DNA of 64,000 nt from Halicephalobus mephisto. Lineage: Eukaryota; Nematoda; Chromadorea; Rhabditida; Panagrolaimidae. Of the stretch, positions 25,951 through 37,877 are shown piece by piece (the stretch's first letter is position 1; each line of letters opens with the position of its first letter). The stretch spans positions 62,001-126,000 of the forward strand of contig SWDT01000060.1 of assembly GCA_009193035.1 (NCBI GenBank), in the 5' to 3' direction. Under the pieces are notes generated by a model, which worked only from the letters and a program-made list of their open reading frames with translations, was not told where the DNA came from and did no database searches. The translations under genes and the position numbers were made by a program.

Positions 25951-26079
25951 ATTCGAAAGTTTTTTAATTTTTAAAAAAAAAAAACAAAATTGCAAACATA
26001 TTAAATTTAATTTTGAAGTCATTTTTGAATATTTTAAAGTTGATCTTTAACGAAAAAAACTAAAAAAATTAAAAACAAA

Positions 26080-26330
26080 GAGAATCCGAGGACAGAATTG
26101 CCCGAAACCTGGTCGTTGAGGAGACCGGCATCGGAATGGGAAAGTATGTCTTACGTATTCTGCAGTTGTGTAACAATCAAAAAACCAGACAAGTGGAAAC
26201 AGTGAGGTCATGTGGACTGGTCCAGAGAAGGGAAATATTTCGAACTAATAAGCTACATCAGTAAATTGAGTAAAATAAAGACTAGTATTCAATTTTTAAA
26301 AAAATAAATATAAAATAATATCCATCAAAA
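26080..26330. other. GC-richer island with open frame
   Basis: On the plus strand about 60 codons from 26,092 stay open (segments EETGIGMGKYVLRILQLC and CNNQKTRQVET). A GTGAGG donor-like site follows at about 26,200. There is no pyrimidine-rich acceptor upstream. It is a candidate exon without a gene. Confidence 0.3.
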
Positions 26331-26334
26331 AAGT

Positions 26335-26890
26335 CAATTTCGAATTAATTCTAGTTCGAAATTCAACCAAATTGTTAAATTCGAAGGTGAAACAAGTTCG
26401 AAATTCGGAAATTAAAGAAATTAATGAAGTTCAAATTTGAAAAAATTGTTAAATTTGGAATTGAAGAAATTAATGAAGTTCGAATTTGAAAAAAAGTTGT
26501 TAACTTTGGAATTTGAAAATAAAAATCTCTAAATTCGAAAATTAAAGAAATTAATGAAGCTCGAATTTGAAAAAAGTTGTTAACTTTGGAATTTAAAAAT
26601 AAAAAATCTCTAAATTCGAAAGTTGACCCAAACATTTAAATTTAAAGTTTAAAAAAAATATTTTAGGAAGTTTTAAAAAATATTTTTTATTTAAAAATTA
26701 AAAAAAAATTTTTTTAGAAAGTTTTAAAAAATATTTTTTATTTAAAAATTTTTAAAAAATTGAAAAAAATATTTTTTAGAAAGTTTAAAAAAATATTTTT
26801 TTATTTAAAACTAAAAAATTTAAAAAAATATTTTCTTAGATGTTTTTTTAAAAATAAGTTTTTATTTTTTGTATTTAAGAAAAGAAAAAA
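26335..26890. repeat. AT repeats
   Basis: 26,370-26,630 repeats 'aattaatgaagttcgaattt' and 'gttgttaactttggaatt' about every 60-65 bp. 26,640-26,880 is A/T low complexity. Confidence 0.7.
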
Positions 26891-28080
26891 AATAAAGAAA
26901 AGATCCCCAGGAAAAATTTTTATTTACATCGGCGGCTTGAATACTAAAGTTTCCCGAAGCGAAATTTATCATTCTGGCTCGAGACAGAACTCGTCTTTCG
27001 TTCTAGTCCCGTTTTTGGCCAAAAAGAACTTCGATCAATGGCAACCCGCTTTTTTGCCACCAACGCCGCCCGCAATTCAATCCTCTTTTTTGACTGTCGC
27101 TTGTGGCATTTTTCGTCCGAAAAGGCGTGACTAAATGTTCTTGTTTTAAAAAATGCCGAAAGAACCATCAATAGGGGCTGTGAAAAATCGGATTTAGATT
27201 ACAGTGCTAAATAATTAATCCACGAAAATACACATTTGAAGAATGATAAATACCCAAAGAAGGGCAAAATCCAAAATTTAATCCAACCGAAGCCACGAGG
27301 TTAGTCTGGCCTTGGCATCAAAGATTACCTCAAAACTGGGCAATTTAATTACCAAAGAAATTTCTCTTTGAAACTTATTTCTATTTAGGCTGTAATTTTT
27401 GAAACGTAAGATGCGGCAATTCCTGGAACGAAAAAAGACAATTGAAAATCAACGCGCGCGCAGAGAAACAAAAGAATATTTTAATTTTTGAAAATATTAG
27501 AATTTTTTAATTAAATATTGAACTTTTTCAATGCCTAATGTTTTTAACAACATTTTCTGTTACTTTAGCCAGTGGTAAAGATGGACAAAATTTTCCAAAC
27601 ATGGCTGATTAAATATTTTAAATTTTTTACAAATTGGAATTTTCAAAGATTCATGAAATTCCATTTTCCGCCCCCGGATTTGTGAATGAGACCAAAAATA
27701 ATCTACTTTTAAATTCCGATTTCCAAATTCGGACGTAAAAATCCGCAAAGTTCTTCTTCAAAGTTCTGGATTAAATCCGGAAAATCCCCCCAGGCTCGTT
27801 TGTCGTTTTTTTTGGAACAGAATCTGAGTTTCTTTTTTTAGAATCCGCTGTTCTGAACTCGTCTCGAGACTGAAAAGTGGGGGAGAGTCCAATTGCCCCA
27901 GGATTGGATATCCAGGACTTTAATAAAAAACACAAACCAAAAAAATAGGAAAATGCCAATTTTGGATTTGAAAAGTAAATTGGTTCAGAAATAGTCATGA
28001 GGGAAGTGTAAAAAAGTCAGGCGGAAACAGACCAAAAAACGTAATTAACGGGGTACAGGGGTACCAATGGGGATCAAAAG
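26890..28080. other. Mostly unique, moderately GC-rich stretch without a supported gene
   Basis: The sequence is of higher complexity than its surroundings. Weak possibilities include a minus-strand terminal-exon-like string after TTTTTTCGTTCCAG (about 27,445 downwards, reading ELPHLTFQKLQPK and a stop) and open frames at 26,900-27,134 (+) and 26,944-27,171 (-). I could not assemble any of these into a gene. Confidence 0.35.
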
Positions 28081-28084
28081 AAGA

Positions 28085-28950
28085 TACAAAAATATTTTTT
28101 TAATTCAAAAAAATAATCAAAAAATCTTAAAAATATTTTTTTTATTCAAAAGATCCTAAAAATATTTTTTTAATTCAGAAAAATCCTAAAAATATTTTTT
28201 TAATTCAGAAAAATCTAAAATTTTAACATTTTTTTAATTCAAAAAAATCAGAAAATGTTTAAAATATTTTTTTAATTCTAAAAAAATCAAACTTTTTAAA
28301 TATTTTTTTTTAATTTCAAAAAAATTAAACTTTTTAAAATAACTTTTTGATATTTTTATTCAATATTATTAAAACCGAAAAGTGCTCGATGACATTTTGG
28401 AAAACTTGTTTTAATGCGAATAAGATGAACTTTCCAATTGAGACCAAAAATCGGATTTAATGTTTTTATAATTCAACAAGGTTTTGAGGGAATTTAGTAA
28501 ATTCTAAAATCAATAAGTATAAAAACTCAAAAATTTCAAAGTAAAATTACAAAAAAGTTTAAAAAAGATTTTTAGAACTTTCCAATTAAGACAAAAAAAT
28601 TTTATATTTTTATATTTTTACAAAATTTTAAAACAATTTATAAAAACTAGAAAATTTAAATAACAAAAAATTTTGAAGAAGATTTTTAGGACTTTCCAGT
28701 CGAGACAAAAAAATCTTATATTTTTATATTTTTACAAAATTCTAAAATAATTTATAAAAACTAAAAAAATTTAAATTACAAAAAATTTTAAAGAAGATTT
28801 TTAGAACTTTCCAATTAAGACAAAAAAATTTTATATTTTTATATTTTTTCAAAATTCTAAAACAATTTATAAAAACTAAAAAAATTAAAATTGCGACAAA
28901 TCTTGAAGGAAATTTCCGAAAGTTTCCAGTTGAGACCAAGAGCCATGAAA
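28085..28950. repeat. Two tandem arrays
   Basis: 28,090-28,330 repeats 'aaaaatatttttttaattca' about every 40 bp. 28,380-28,950 has about five units of 115-120 bp with 'gaactttccaattgagacca', again containing the reverse complement of the GGTCTCRA-type motif. Confidence 0.8.
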
Positions 28951-29129
28951 TTTAATATTTATGTAATTCTCGGAGGTTTTGAAAATATTCATCAAGTTTT
29001 TCAAAATTCTAGACCTTATAAAGTGATCTATAGTGCAACCTAAAAAATATATTCAGGGAATTCGCCGAAGAGAATCTCAACTTCTTATTTTCAGAAAAAT
29101 CAAAAAAAAAAGTTTTTGACCACCATTCT

Positions 29130-29770
29130 TATTCCCTACCTTTTTTTTATCTCTAGTTTTGTCCCTATCCCCTGGCTCTATTCTCTAAGCTTATCTGATG
29201 TCTTTATTTCCATCCTTACTCTTATTTTTATCCCCTAGCTCCATTCTCTAAGCTTATCTGATGTCTTTATTTCCATCTTTATCCTTACCCCTATCCCCTG
29301 GCTCTATTCCCTAAGCTTATCTGATGTCTTTATTTCCATCCTTACTCTTATTCTTATCCCTATCCTTTATCCTATCTCTTGCTTTTGTTCATTATCCTTA
29401 TCCCTATCCCCTGGCTCTATTCCCTAGGCTTATCTGATTTCTTCCATCTTTACTCTTACCTTTATTCATCATCCCTATCCTTTATCTCTATCCCCCACCT
29501 TTACTCTCATCCTTACATCTGTCTATTACCCCTATCCCCCGCCTTTATTTCCATCTTCTCATCTTTACGGATATCCATTATCCCTATCCTTTATCCTATC
29601 TCTTACCTCTGTCCATTACCCTTACCCTTATCCCCTAGCTCCATTTCCTAAGCTTATCTGATGTCTTCTATCTTTACTCTTACCTTTATTCCTCATCCCT
29701 ATCCTTTATCCTATCTCTTACCTCTGTCCATTATCCTTACCCTTATCCCTACTTCCTAATCTTTTTTTTA
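29130..29770. repeat. Polypyrimidine (C/T) strand-asymmetric repeat
   Basis: About 640 bp is nearly all T/C on the plus strand. It is built from 'ctaagcttatctgatgtctt' and 'atccctatcccctggctcta' units of 60-110 bp. The extreme strand asymmetry could form triplex DNA. The 90-codon ORF inside (Ser/Leu/Pro/Tyr/Ile-rich) is a composition artefact. Confidence 0.85.
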
Positions 29771-29799
29771 TTTTCAAAGAAAGATTTACAAAATAATAA

Positions 29800-30690
29800 C
29801 TGTTTTTATAAATAAATTTTATTTTTTTACACTAAAAAGATTGATTCTACTGAAGCAAAAATAACTAAATTTAATAACATCAGAAAAGTGCTCAAGGCTA
29901 CAAAACAGCAAAAACCAAAAATTCAACTTGATTGATAAATCCGCCTCAGATGGGTGTTGTCGTTTCCGCCTACAACCATGTTCAGGCGGATGTTTATTTA
30001 ATAAAACGAAATTTTTCAAAATCAATCATTTTTGATTTTTTATTTTTCGAAATAAAACGGATTAAAAAGATCAAATCGAGGGAGGCGAGGATGCTATGAC
30101 GAAACCAGAAATTTCCGAACAATGATGATCGATAAAAATTAATTTTAAATATTTTTAATCAAAAATTTTTTATTTTACATAATTTCGAAAATTTTCATTC
30201 AATTTAAAAATATTTAAATTTTTTTAATTCTACAAAATATTTTTAAAAATTAAAATATTTTCGAAATTTTTTAAAATTAAAAAAATGTAAATTTCGGAAT
30301 TCTGGAAGATTTTAAAAATCTTGATGGAATTTTAATGAAAACAAAAAAGTAGAACTTTAATCATTGCCTGAGGGGATGGAGGGTGGCAAACTCGACGATG
30401 GTCAATTGGCTGGATCGATGGAATTGAATGGTCAGCTGTGATTTCGGGATTTTATTTTTGGAACAAGTGTGAAAACTTGCTGATTACTACATCGATAAAT
30501 ACTGACTGAAAAACACTAATTTTTTATTTTTTATTTTTAAAAATGTTTTTTTAATAAAAGTCGGAAATTTTCAAAAAAAAGAAACTCGAGAAAATTGATA
30601 AACTTAATTTAAACTTGTTTCGATTTTCAATACGGCAAGTTAGAAAATAAAAATAGCATCAAAAACGTCGAAAAATAAAATTGGATAAAT
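29800..30690. other. Intergenic; small hairpin and unique sequence
   Basis: An imperfect hairpin lies at 29,939-29,991 (arms ATCCGCCT/AGGCGGAT with an inner GTTGT/ACAAC). 30,050-30,120 and 30,360-30,480 are GC-richer unique patches. The rest is A/T-rich. No gene is supported. Confidence 0.4.
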
Positions 30691-30699
30691 TACTCCCCC

Positions 30700-32000
30700 G
30701 AGATAACTTGTTGCTATTTTTTTAAATAAAAATAATTCATCATATTTCGAAATAAGTGATGACTAAGTTTGTAGATTATCAGATATTTATTCATAATCTA
30801 CAATTAAATTTTGCTAAATACTCTTCTCAAGAATGAAAATTAGATGAAAATACAAAACTTAATACATCAGCTGTCACTAAAAATCGAGCGAATTCGCTTA
30901 CTGATGAAGCGAATTTTCGATTGACTATTTTCAAACCACTGAATTTTTGACTTTCACGTCATTAATTTTAATCAATTTTTTGTATTTAGACTTACTTTTG
31001 CTTTAATAGAATAGGACAACTAAAGGCACGAAAATATACAACTTGGGAATCAAGAAAATAAAGACAAATTTACTTACTAATGAAGCAAACTTTCAACACA
31101 CTATTTCCAAATCACTCTTTTTCTACCTTAACTTGATTCATTTTAATAAATCTTTTCATAAATAGATGCATTTTCATCCGTCGAACACAGACAAATTAAA
31201 AGCATGAAATTTCATATATCGAATGTCGCTAAAGTAAAAGCGAATTCGTTTATTTGATCAGCGAACTTCTTGATTAACCATTTTTAAACCACTTGTTTTC
31301 TATTTCAACTTGATCAATTTCATTCGATTTTTTAAAATGAGATATGATTTTATTTATCTAAAGCAAAAGGATTTAAAAAAGTACAAAAAATATATATCGA
31401 ACGTCAAAAAGTGGAAAAAAGTTTCCACGTCCTTGTGCACTTTCCAATCATTCATTTTCCGCCAGAATTTTACTGATGTCGGTGATTCGATGTGTTTTGA
31501 TTCTTCTAAAGTAGAGGAATAGGATAAAAGTACACAAACTGACATATAAGACATAGAGGAACCGAAAATGAAAACGTTTATCTACTTCTGGAACCTCCAA
31601 TCATTCATTTTCACATCGTTGATTTTCTGTCTCAACTTTGCTGTTTTTGACACTTCTTTTTTTGTAGTTATATGCATTTGAAGCATTTTGGAGAATGAAA
31701 TCACGTAAAAATGCAGAATTTGATATATGAAATTTCGAAAAAAACGAAATTCTAGTTGGAATTTTTCAAATCACTTTTTTGCTTTATTATTTTTGATGAT
31801 TTATTTTTGTAAATCAATTTTCACTTTTGTAGAATAAGATAATTAAATAAAATAATTTGATATATCGAACGTCGCTAAAACAAAAACGAATTTCGCTTAT
31901 TCGTCGACCGAACTTCCGGTAAGTTATCTCCAAATCACTTGTTTTTTTTTCATTTGATCAATTTTAATATATCTTTTGAAATTAAATGTATTTTTTGTAC
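30700..32000. repeat. Degenerate repeat block containing the left arm of a 280-bp inverted repeat
   Basis: Diverged units of about 200-250 bp carry 'cttcgtttattcgtcgac'-like, 'aatcacttgttttcta' and 'cttgattcattttaata' strings. The segment 30,923-31,202 is the near-perfect reverse complement of 42,741-43,020. Confidence 0.8.
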
Positions 32001-32059
32001 TTATTAGAATTATGTAATGTTTTTGAATAAAATCGAAAAATGTAAAAAAACGATGTAGT

Positions 32060-32710
32060 GACAATTGTCTATATCAGAGTTCGTCAATTCGTCTAAAATG
32101 ACGAACTTGCAGTTTCCACATTATTTGATTTTTAGCATTATCGATAGCAGGATTGCATTTTAACAGAAGTGTTATATTTGTCACGCTGAGTGACCCACGT
32201 CTAGATGAGAAGAAAAAATAGTATGGAAAAGGTTTACTAAATAGATGCCATAGGCATAGTACAAAAATACCATGTCGGACCAAACATAAACAACATCTAT
32301 CAACTTCCCGCCAAGAGAAACTGTATGTTCTCTTACCGGTACTAAGGCAATCCGTTCGAGACCAAATACTCCTTGTAAGTACTAAGGCAATCCGTTCGAG
32401 ACCAAGCACTCCTTGTAAGTACTAAGGCAATCCATTCGAGACCAAGCACTCCCTGTCAGTTACGTTTCCTATTAAGGACAGGTGCCCGATCCAACAGAAG
32501 ATTTACCGTAACTGAGTGTGATCAACATGTTTGGATCATGTTTGTTTTTAGTTAAAAAGCTACTAATTTTTTGATCACACTTAGTTAAAATCAATTTTCT
32601 GTTGAACTGTAGTCATGTCATCAATTTCACTGGGAATCAGATAATGTGGAAACCGTAATCAGGAGATCTTACGTGTTGATTCCATTCAGTTAAGTGTGAT
32701 TTTAGAAAAA
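32060..32710. other. Unique segment with 40-bp triple repeat and inverted repeats
   Basis: Three 40-bp direct repeats (starts 32,341, 32,381, 32,421) carry 'actaaggcaatccgttcgag' and 'accaagcactccttgtaagt'. An inverted pair ACTGAGTGTGATCAA (32,511-32,525) and TTGATCACACTTAGT (32,571-32,585) follows. A smaller hairpin GTTCGTCA/TGACGAAC lies at about 32,082-32,104. The minus-strand ORF at 32,074-32,409 has no recognisable domain. It may be a transposon relic. Confidence 0.55.
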
Positions 32711-32869
32711 ATACAATAAATAAAAAGTTGATTTTTTTATGAACAAAATCGAGAAATTTTCGAACAAATTAAATGAAAATCAAATAATTGTTTATTTTTA
32801 CTTAAAATTATAATTTTTGTAAAAAAGTAATTTTAAAATATTTGTTTTTATTTAAAAAAGCCAAAATTA

Positions 32870-33345
32870 GAAAACCATTCATTCTAATTTTTTAATGCAC
32901 ATTACCATTCATTCTTTTTTCTATGGACAAAAAATCAATACGAGTCAATCTAGGAAATCATTCATTCTTTTTTCATAGACAAAAAAATCAATGCGATTTA
33001 ATTAAAGAAACCATTCATTCTTTTTCCATAGACAGAAAAATCAATACAAGTCAATCTAAGAAATCATTCATTCTTTTTTCATAGACAAAAAAACCAATAC
33101 GAGTCAATCTAGGAAATCATTCATTCTTTTTTCATAGACAAAAAACCAATAAGAGTCAATCTAGGAAATCATTCATTCTTTTTTCATAGACAGAAAAATC
33201 AATACAAGTCAATCTAAGAAATCATTCATTCTTTTTTCATAGACAAAAAAACCAATACGAGTCAATCTAGGAAATCATTCATTCTTTTTCTATGGACAAA
33301 AAACCAATGCGAATCAATCTAACAAACCATTCATTCCTTATATCG
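32870..33345. repeat. Tandem repeat, unit about 52-53 bp, about nine copies
   Basis: Units carry 'aatcattcattcttttttca', 'tagacaaaaaa' and 'ccaatacgagtcaatctagg'. The array ends about 300 bp upstream of the MIC13 start codon, so it sits in that gene's probable promoter region. Confidence 0.9.
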
Positions 33346-33645
33346 AGTACGGAATAGATCAATTATTCTTTTTTAGAATGAAAACGAGTTAAGCCAGTCA
33401 TTCCTTTTTTTTATAAAAAATTCACGAATTATGTTGATAAAGGTGATCGACGTTTGCGTCTCGTAAACAACTCCCGCAACGAAATAGTCGCTTTTAATTG
33501 TTGTCTTTATTCTCCATGTTTTTCATTTTTATTTTCCTTTACTGAGTAAGTCTATCTTAGTTCCCTGTCAATAGTTATCCTTAATCCTGTGCTTTAGACA
33601 CTACGACCTTCAAGATTAAACCGAGCAGAACTCTGACGCGGAAAA

Positions 33646-34066
33646 ATGGGTTTTCTCTGGAGTTTGACCAAGTGAGTTTTTTCGGTATTTTTCATATATG
33701 GATTCTTTCAGATTTGCTGCCAAAGTTGGCTTAGTGGCAGGTGCCATCAAATTGTCCATCGACAATGACGTCTGGTCGCTGCAAACGGAAAAAGGATCTG
33801 AAATGTACGAAAAACTGAAAAAATACATCTTGCCCGGCACGATTGTTTATAAAGAAAAAGTAAAAATCACTTTTTTTCCGATGAATAATGCTTGGTTTCA
33901 GTTGCCGTCAACGGAGGAAGTTCATTTGAATGTAGGATCCAAATGGAACGACAACGTCAACTGCGCGTTTACGATGCTCAATGGAGCTCCAGCCAAGCTC
34001 AATTCTGGTGTGAATTCGCTCTACAGAAGTGCTCAGGATCAGATTCAGGGTACCAGCACGGCTTAG
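33646..34066 (+). CDS. MIC13: MICOS complex subunit MIC13 (QIL1) homologue
   Basis: Three exons (33,646-33,671; 33,712-33,859; 33,902-34,066) encode 112 aa, close to the roughly 118 aa of animal MIC13. The introns are 40 and 42 bp with GTGAGT...TTTCAG and GTAAAA...TTTCAG. The second intron has no in-frame stop but is treated as real because removing it restores the LPST...W alignment. The N-terminus FLWSLTKFAAKVGLVAGAI followed by KLSIDNDVW matches the family's short inner-membrane helix with G-rich face. The C-terminal half has the family pattern: LP, then KWN, an APAKLN segment and a late Tyr. MIC13 bridges the MIC60 and MIC10 subcomplexes at crista junctions in the mitochondrial inner membrane. 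The product is inferred from remembered family sequence and no alignment was run. Confidence 0.83.
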
Positions 34067-34620
34067 GATAGATAGAAGGCATTTGTTGAGGAACAGGATG
34101 CGTGTGCAAATTCAGTATAGGATTTAATTCGCGATAAAGATTCATGCTCAATCTGAGGACGATATATGAAAGCAATGATATTTAGGATAGGAGAAAACGA
34201 TGACTATTAGGAATTGATTTTAGCTCTGGTGACTTCCAAAGTTGCTGTATAGTGCCTGGAAAGAAATGATTTTGGACACTATCCGAGGTTATTAGTGAAT
34301 TTGTTCTTTAAATATGAGTAGGATAGTAACTGAAGGGAAGCGGTTTTGGACACTATCCGAGATTATTAGTGGGACATTTTTGTTTTCAGAGAAAGTGGCA
34401 ATAGTAGTCGAAAATAACTCGTTCTGAACACCATGTAAGATGGCTGTTGAGAAAACAGAAGATGGATAGTGACTGAGAATTGATTTTGGACACTATCCGA
34501 GATTGCTAATGTTATTATTTTTTACTTCAAAAAAGGATAGATAGTGACTGAGAAAAATTGATTTTAAACACTATCTGAAATTGTTAATGGTGTTTTTTAT
34601 TTTTAAAAAAATTGACAGTG
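34067..34620. repeat. Downstream tandem repeat, about 110-125 bp units
   Basis: Four copies of 'gattttggacactatccgag' with 'gatagtgactgag' lie in the 3' region of MIC13. The opening 100 bp may be its 3' UTR. Confidence 0.7.
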
Positions 34621-35029
34621 ATTTAATTGCCTTTAAAATAATCACTATGTTGACTAGTTGCATGATGCAGCAAAATTTCATCCGGAGTGGAATCCTGACT
34701 ATCCAAGGACAAAGCAGGTGTTTGACGATTTTTCTTTTCGATTGGATTTTACTGTGGTCATTTAGAATTAACGAGAAAACTGTCTGAACTGGTTGCCAAG
34801 GTGGCCATTGTGGATATTCCGCGATATTTTAAAGGAAAAGCTGGCAGGTGCTCAAAAAGCGTCTGTTGAATCTCGATCGGCACTTGTTTTGAAGATAATT
34901 GTCCATTTGAGGGACTCGAGGTAATTAGCAGCTTAGATAAAGCTGGTCCGAAAAGGATAAAAATCAGATGAATTGCCATCAGCAATTGAGGCAAAATTTT
35001 AGTTTTTCGATGGTTTTAGAACTAAAAAT

Positions 35030-35580
35030 TGGGGATCTTTTATAACTTGAAAAACAACCATCTCTGAAAAGCAACTATCTCTGGAGAATAACTATTCCTA
35101 GGGATCATTTGCCACTAAGGACCAAAGGTAATTGTTTCTTAGAAATAGTTGCTTTTTAGAGATAGTTGCTTTTCAGAAATAGTTGATCTCCAAGGATAAT
35201 TGATCTCCAAGGATAGTTACTTTTCAGAAATAGTTGCTCCCCAAAAATAATTGATCCCCAAAGATAGCTGATTCTCAAAGATAGTTACTTTTCAGAAATA
35301 GTTGCTCTTTAAGGATAGTTGATCCCTCAGGATAGTTACTTTTCAGAAATAGTTGCTCCCCAAAAATAATTGATCTTCAAAGATAGTTGTTTCTTAGAAA
35401 TAGTTGCTCTTTAAGGATAGTTGATCCCTCAGGATAGCTAATCCCCAAGGATATTTGTTTTTCAGAAATAGTTGCTCTCTAAGGATATTTGTTTTTCAGA
35501 AATAGTTGCTCTCTAAGGATAATTGATCTCTAGAAATATTTCTTCCTCAAAGATAGTCACTTCTCAAGTGAAAGCTTTTC
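35030..35580. repeat. Short-unit tandem repeat (about 20-24 bp modules)
   Basis: Modules such as 'ttttcagaaatagttgctc' and 'ccaaggatagttgatctc' alternate over about 530 bp. They form higher-order units of about 70 bp. Confidence 0.85.
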
Positions 35581-35589
35581 CTCAACGAG

Positions 35590-36690
35590 ATTTCCTTCGC
35601 CAACGATAATAGGCCCTCCTTTGACTCTCGTTGGTTTCGGAATTTTTTAAAATCAATTTCTTTAAAACTAAAACATTAAAATTATCCAAATATTAAGAAT
35701 AAAAATAAAATAAATTTTACGAAATAAAAAACAAATGCCCCAGGGAAGAATTACTGTATAGTCGATTTTAATGGATAATACAGTATTCAAAAATTTTGTT
35801 GATTTTTGTCCGATCAAAAGTCGGCGATTTCCTTTGTGGGATTTGATTATTCTTGATTTATTTGCTTGCCATGAAGATCAACTTCGAATTGCCAAAACTA
35901 AACAAACAAGGATTTTGAGGACGAAAATTAAAAACTTATTTATTAAAATTTTACAAAATAAAATTCCATATTTTTTTTGAATTTGTTAAAAAATTTCGAA
36001 ATTTTTTAGAATCCTAAAGATATTTCTGAATTTTATAAAAAATTAAGCAAAATTTTAATTTTATAGAAATTTTCAAAATTATTTAAAATTTTATAGTTTC
36101 TAAATTTTTTAAATTTTTATAAAAAATTTTAAAATATTCGAAAATTTCGAAATTTTTTAGAATCCTAAAGATATTTCTGAATTTTATAAAAAATTAAGCA
36201 AAATTTTAATTTTATAGAAATTTTCGAAATTATTTAAAATTTTATAGTTTCTAAATTTTTAAAAATTCTAAAAGTGTTTTTCGATTTTTTTTAAATCTTT
36301 AAAAATTTCCTAAAAATCATTTTAGATTTTTTATAAAAGTTTAGTTTTCAAATCAATGTGAAATAAAAAAATTGTGGAAACTTGTAAAAAATAGTTTAAA
36401 AATAATTTCAATTTTTTAAATTAAAATATTTTTTAAAAATCAATTTTAATTTTTTATTAAAGTAATTTAAGTCTTTTTTACTAAAATAATTTCAATTTTT
36501 TTTATTAAAATATTTTTAAGAAATCAATTTTTTTATTAAAATATTTTTAAAAATAATTTTAATTTTTTTATTAAAATATTTTTTAAAAATAATTTCAATT
36601 TTTTTTATTAAAATATTTTTTAAAAATCAACTTTTTTATTAAAATTTGATAGTTTTTAGTCAAATTTAAGTTTAATTATTATTTTCGAAA
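35590..36690. other. AT-rich intergenic DNA
   Basis: 35,980-36,270 contains two near-identical about 150-bp copies ('aatcctaaagatatttctga'). 36,380-36,650 is 'tttttattaaaatatttttt' low complexity. No gene is supported. Confidence 0.5.
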
Positions 36691-36699
36691 TCTTCGCAG

Positions 36700-37480
36700 G
36701 TTTCTTTTTCCAAATCCGATCCCGACCAGTACGTCCGGTTCACCTGTCTGGCTTTGTCCCGAAAGACCGTTAAGCCAATCTGGTCTGGAAACAGTTATTC
36801 ACAAGGGTCAACCATGGTCATTAAATTGACAATTAACTTGACCAACAAGTAGATTTTTGTTTTTAATCCATTTTTGGACCAAACTTGTTTGTTTAAAGAT
36901 CTTCTTTCTTTTCGGGTATTCAAAGTGTCAAGTGCTCTCGACCTCGGTTGACCTGCCAGCTTCCCACGGATGCCACGAGATTCCATTTCATTCTTTTGTT
37001 TTGGAGTGGCAAAATACGGTTTTTTCATTTTTGTTTGCAACTTTTAGTCACTATTCCAACTATTATGATAAATTTAAAAAATCAATTTTGTCTAAAATAA
37101 AATTTTAATTTTATTAAATAAAAAAAATTTTTGTCACAAAAGTTTTAAAAAATTGTGATTTTTTTAAATGTAATTTTGTGGCAAAAATAAGTTGTTCGAA
37201 AAATAAATATTAATTTTTTTATAAAATTTTAAAAAAATAGTAAGTTTGTTTTTTTTCTAAATGTGGAATTTTGCGGGAAAAATAACTTGAGAGTAGTAGG
37301 ATTAACTCTCGTCGCAAAATTTCTGAAAATCATGAAAATTATGAAAATTTCTGAAAATTATGAAAATCATGAAAAACTTGTTTTTTTTAAATAAAGATAG
37401 ATTTTGGTGGAAAAAGCAACCAGATAGGTCGAAATTTTATTTTGAGAATTCTTAATTAAAATTATTTTTTATATCGCTAT
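36700..37480. other. Unique island; candidate orphan exon, then AT-rich DNA
   Basis: After an ACTTCGCAG-like acceptor (ending 36,700) 49 codons are open to a TAG at 36,848-36,850. The segment YVRFTCLALSRKTVKPIW has the C-x11-W spacing of an Ig-fold. No neighbouring exon could be assembled, so no gene is called. 37,050-37,480 is AT-rich with nothing recognised. Confidence 0.3.
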
Positions 37481-37685
37481 TAGAGACTTGTTTACTGTAA
37501 AATGAATTAGTTGTAAAAATTCTAATACAACAAATCCATTTTCGAGATCGTTGTTGTTTTATTTTTTTTGGAAGTATATTTACCGTAAGACAAATTTATC
37601 TTTAATATGTTGAATTCATAGAATTCATGATCGTAATCATATTTTTTGTTTTCTACCATTGTAAAAAAGTACTTACTTGATCGGA

Positions 37686-37860
37686 ATAATGATAACGCCA
37701 CAGACCGGGAGAAATTGTTAATAATTTCTGAAAATTCTATAAACTTCGTTGTATTTTTACTTTATAACGCGTTTATTGTAATTGCTTAATTACCCAAGTT
37801 TGAGAGAGGAAGTAAAGTTCGAAATAAACCAAAGAATTAATACCTTCCGAACATTACCGT
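37686..37860 (+). repeat. Dispersed about 170-bp repeat, copy 1 of 3
   Basis: This segment is related over its whole length to 49,075-49,253 and 60,548-60,721. Shared strings include 'gataacgccac', 'ttttataacgcgtttattgt', 'taattacccaagtttgagag' and 'gttcgaaataaa'. All three copies have the same orientation. No coding is conserved between copies, so it is probably a mobile-element relic. Confidence 0.7.
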
Positions 37861-37877
37861 AAGATAAACCTATCTCT

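Noticed and set aside
29379..29651. 90-codon Ser/Leu/Pro-rich ORF
   Set aside because: It lies entirely inside a C/T-only repeat; open frames follow from the composition.
32870..33345. CRISPR-like spaced repeats
   Set aside because: The units are contiguous and diverge along their whole length without constant repeats and unique spacers; the genome is eukaryotic.
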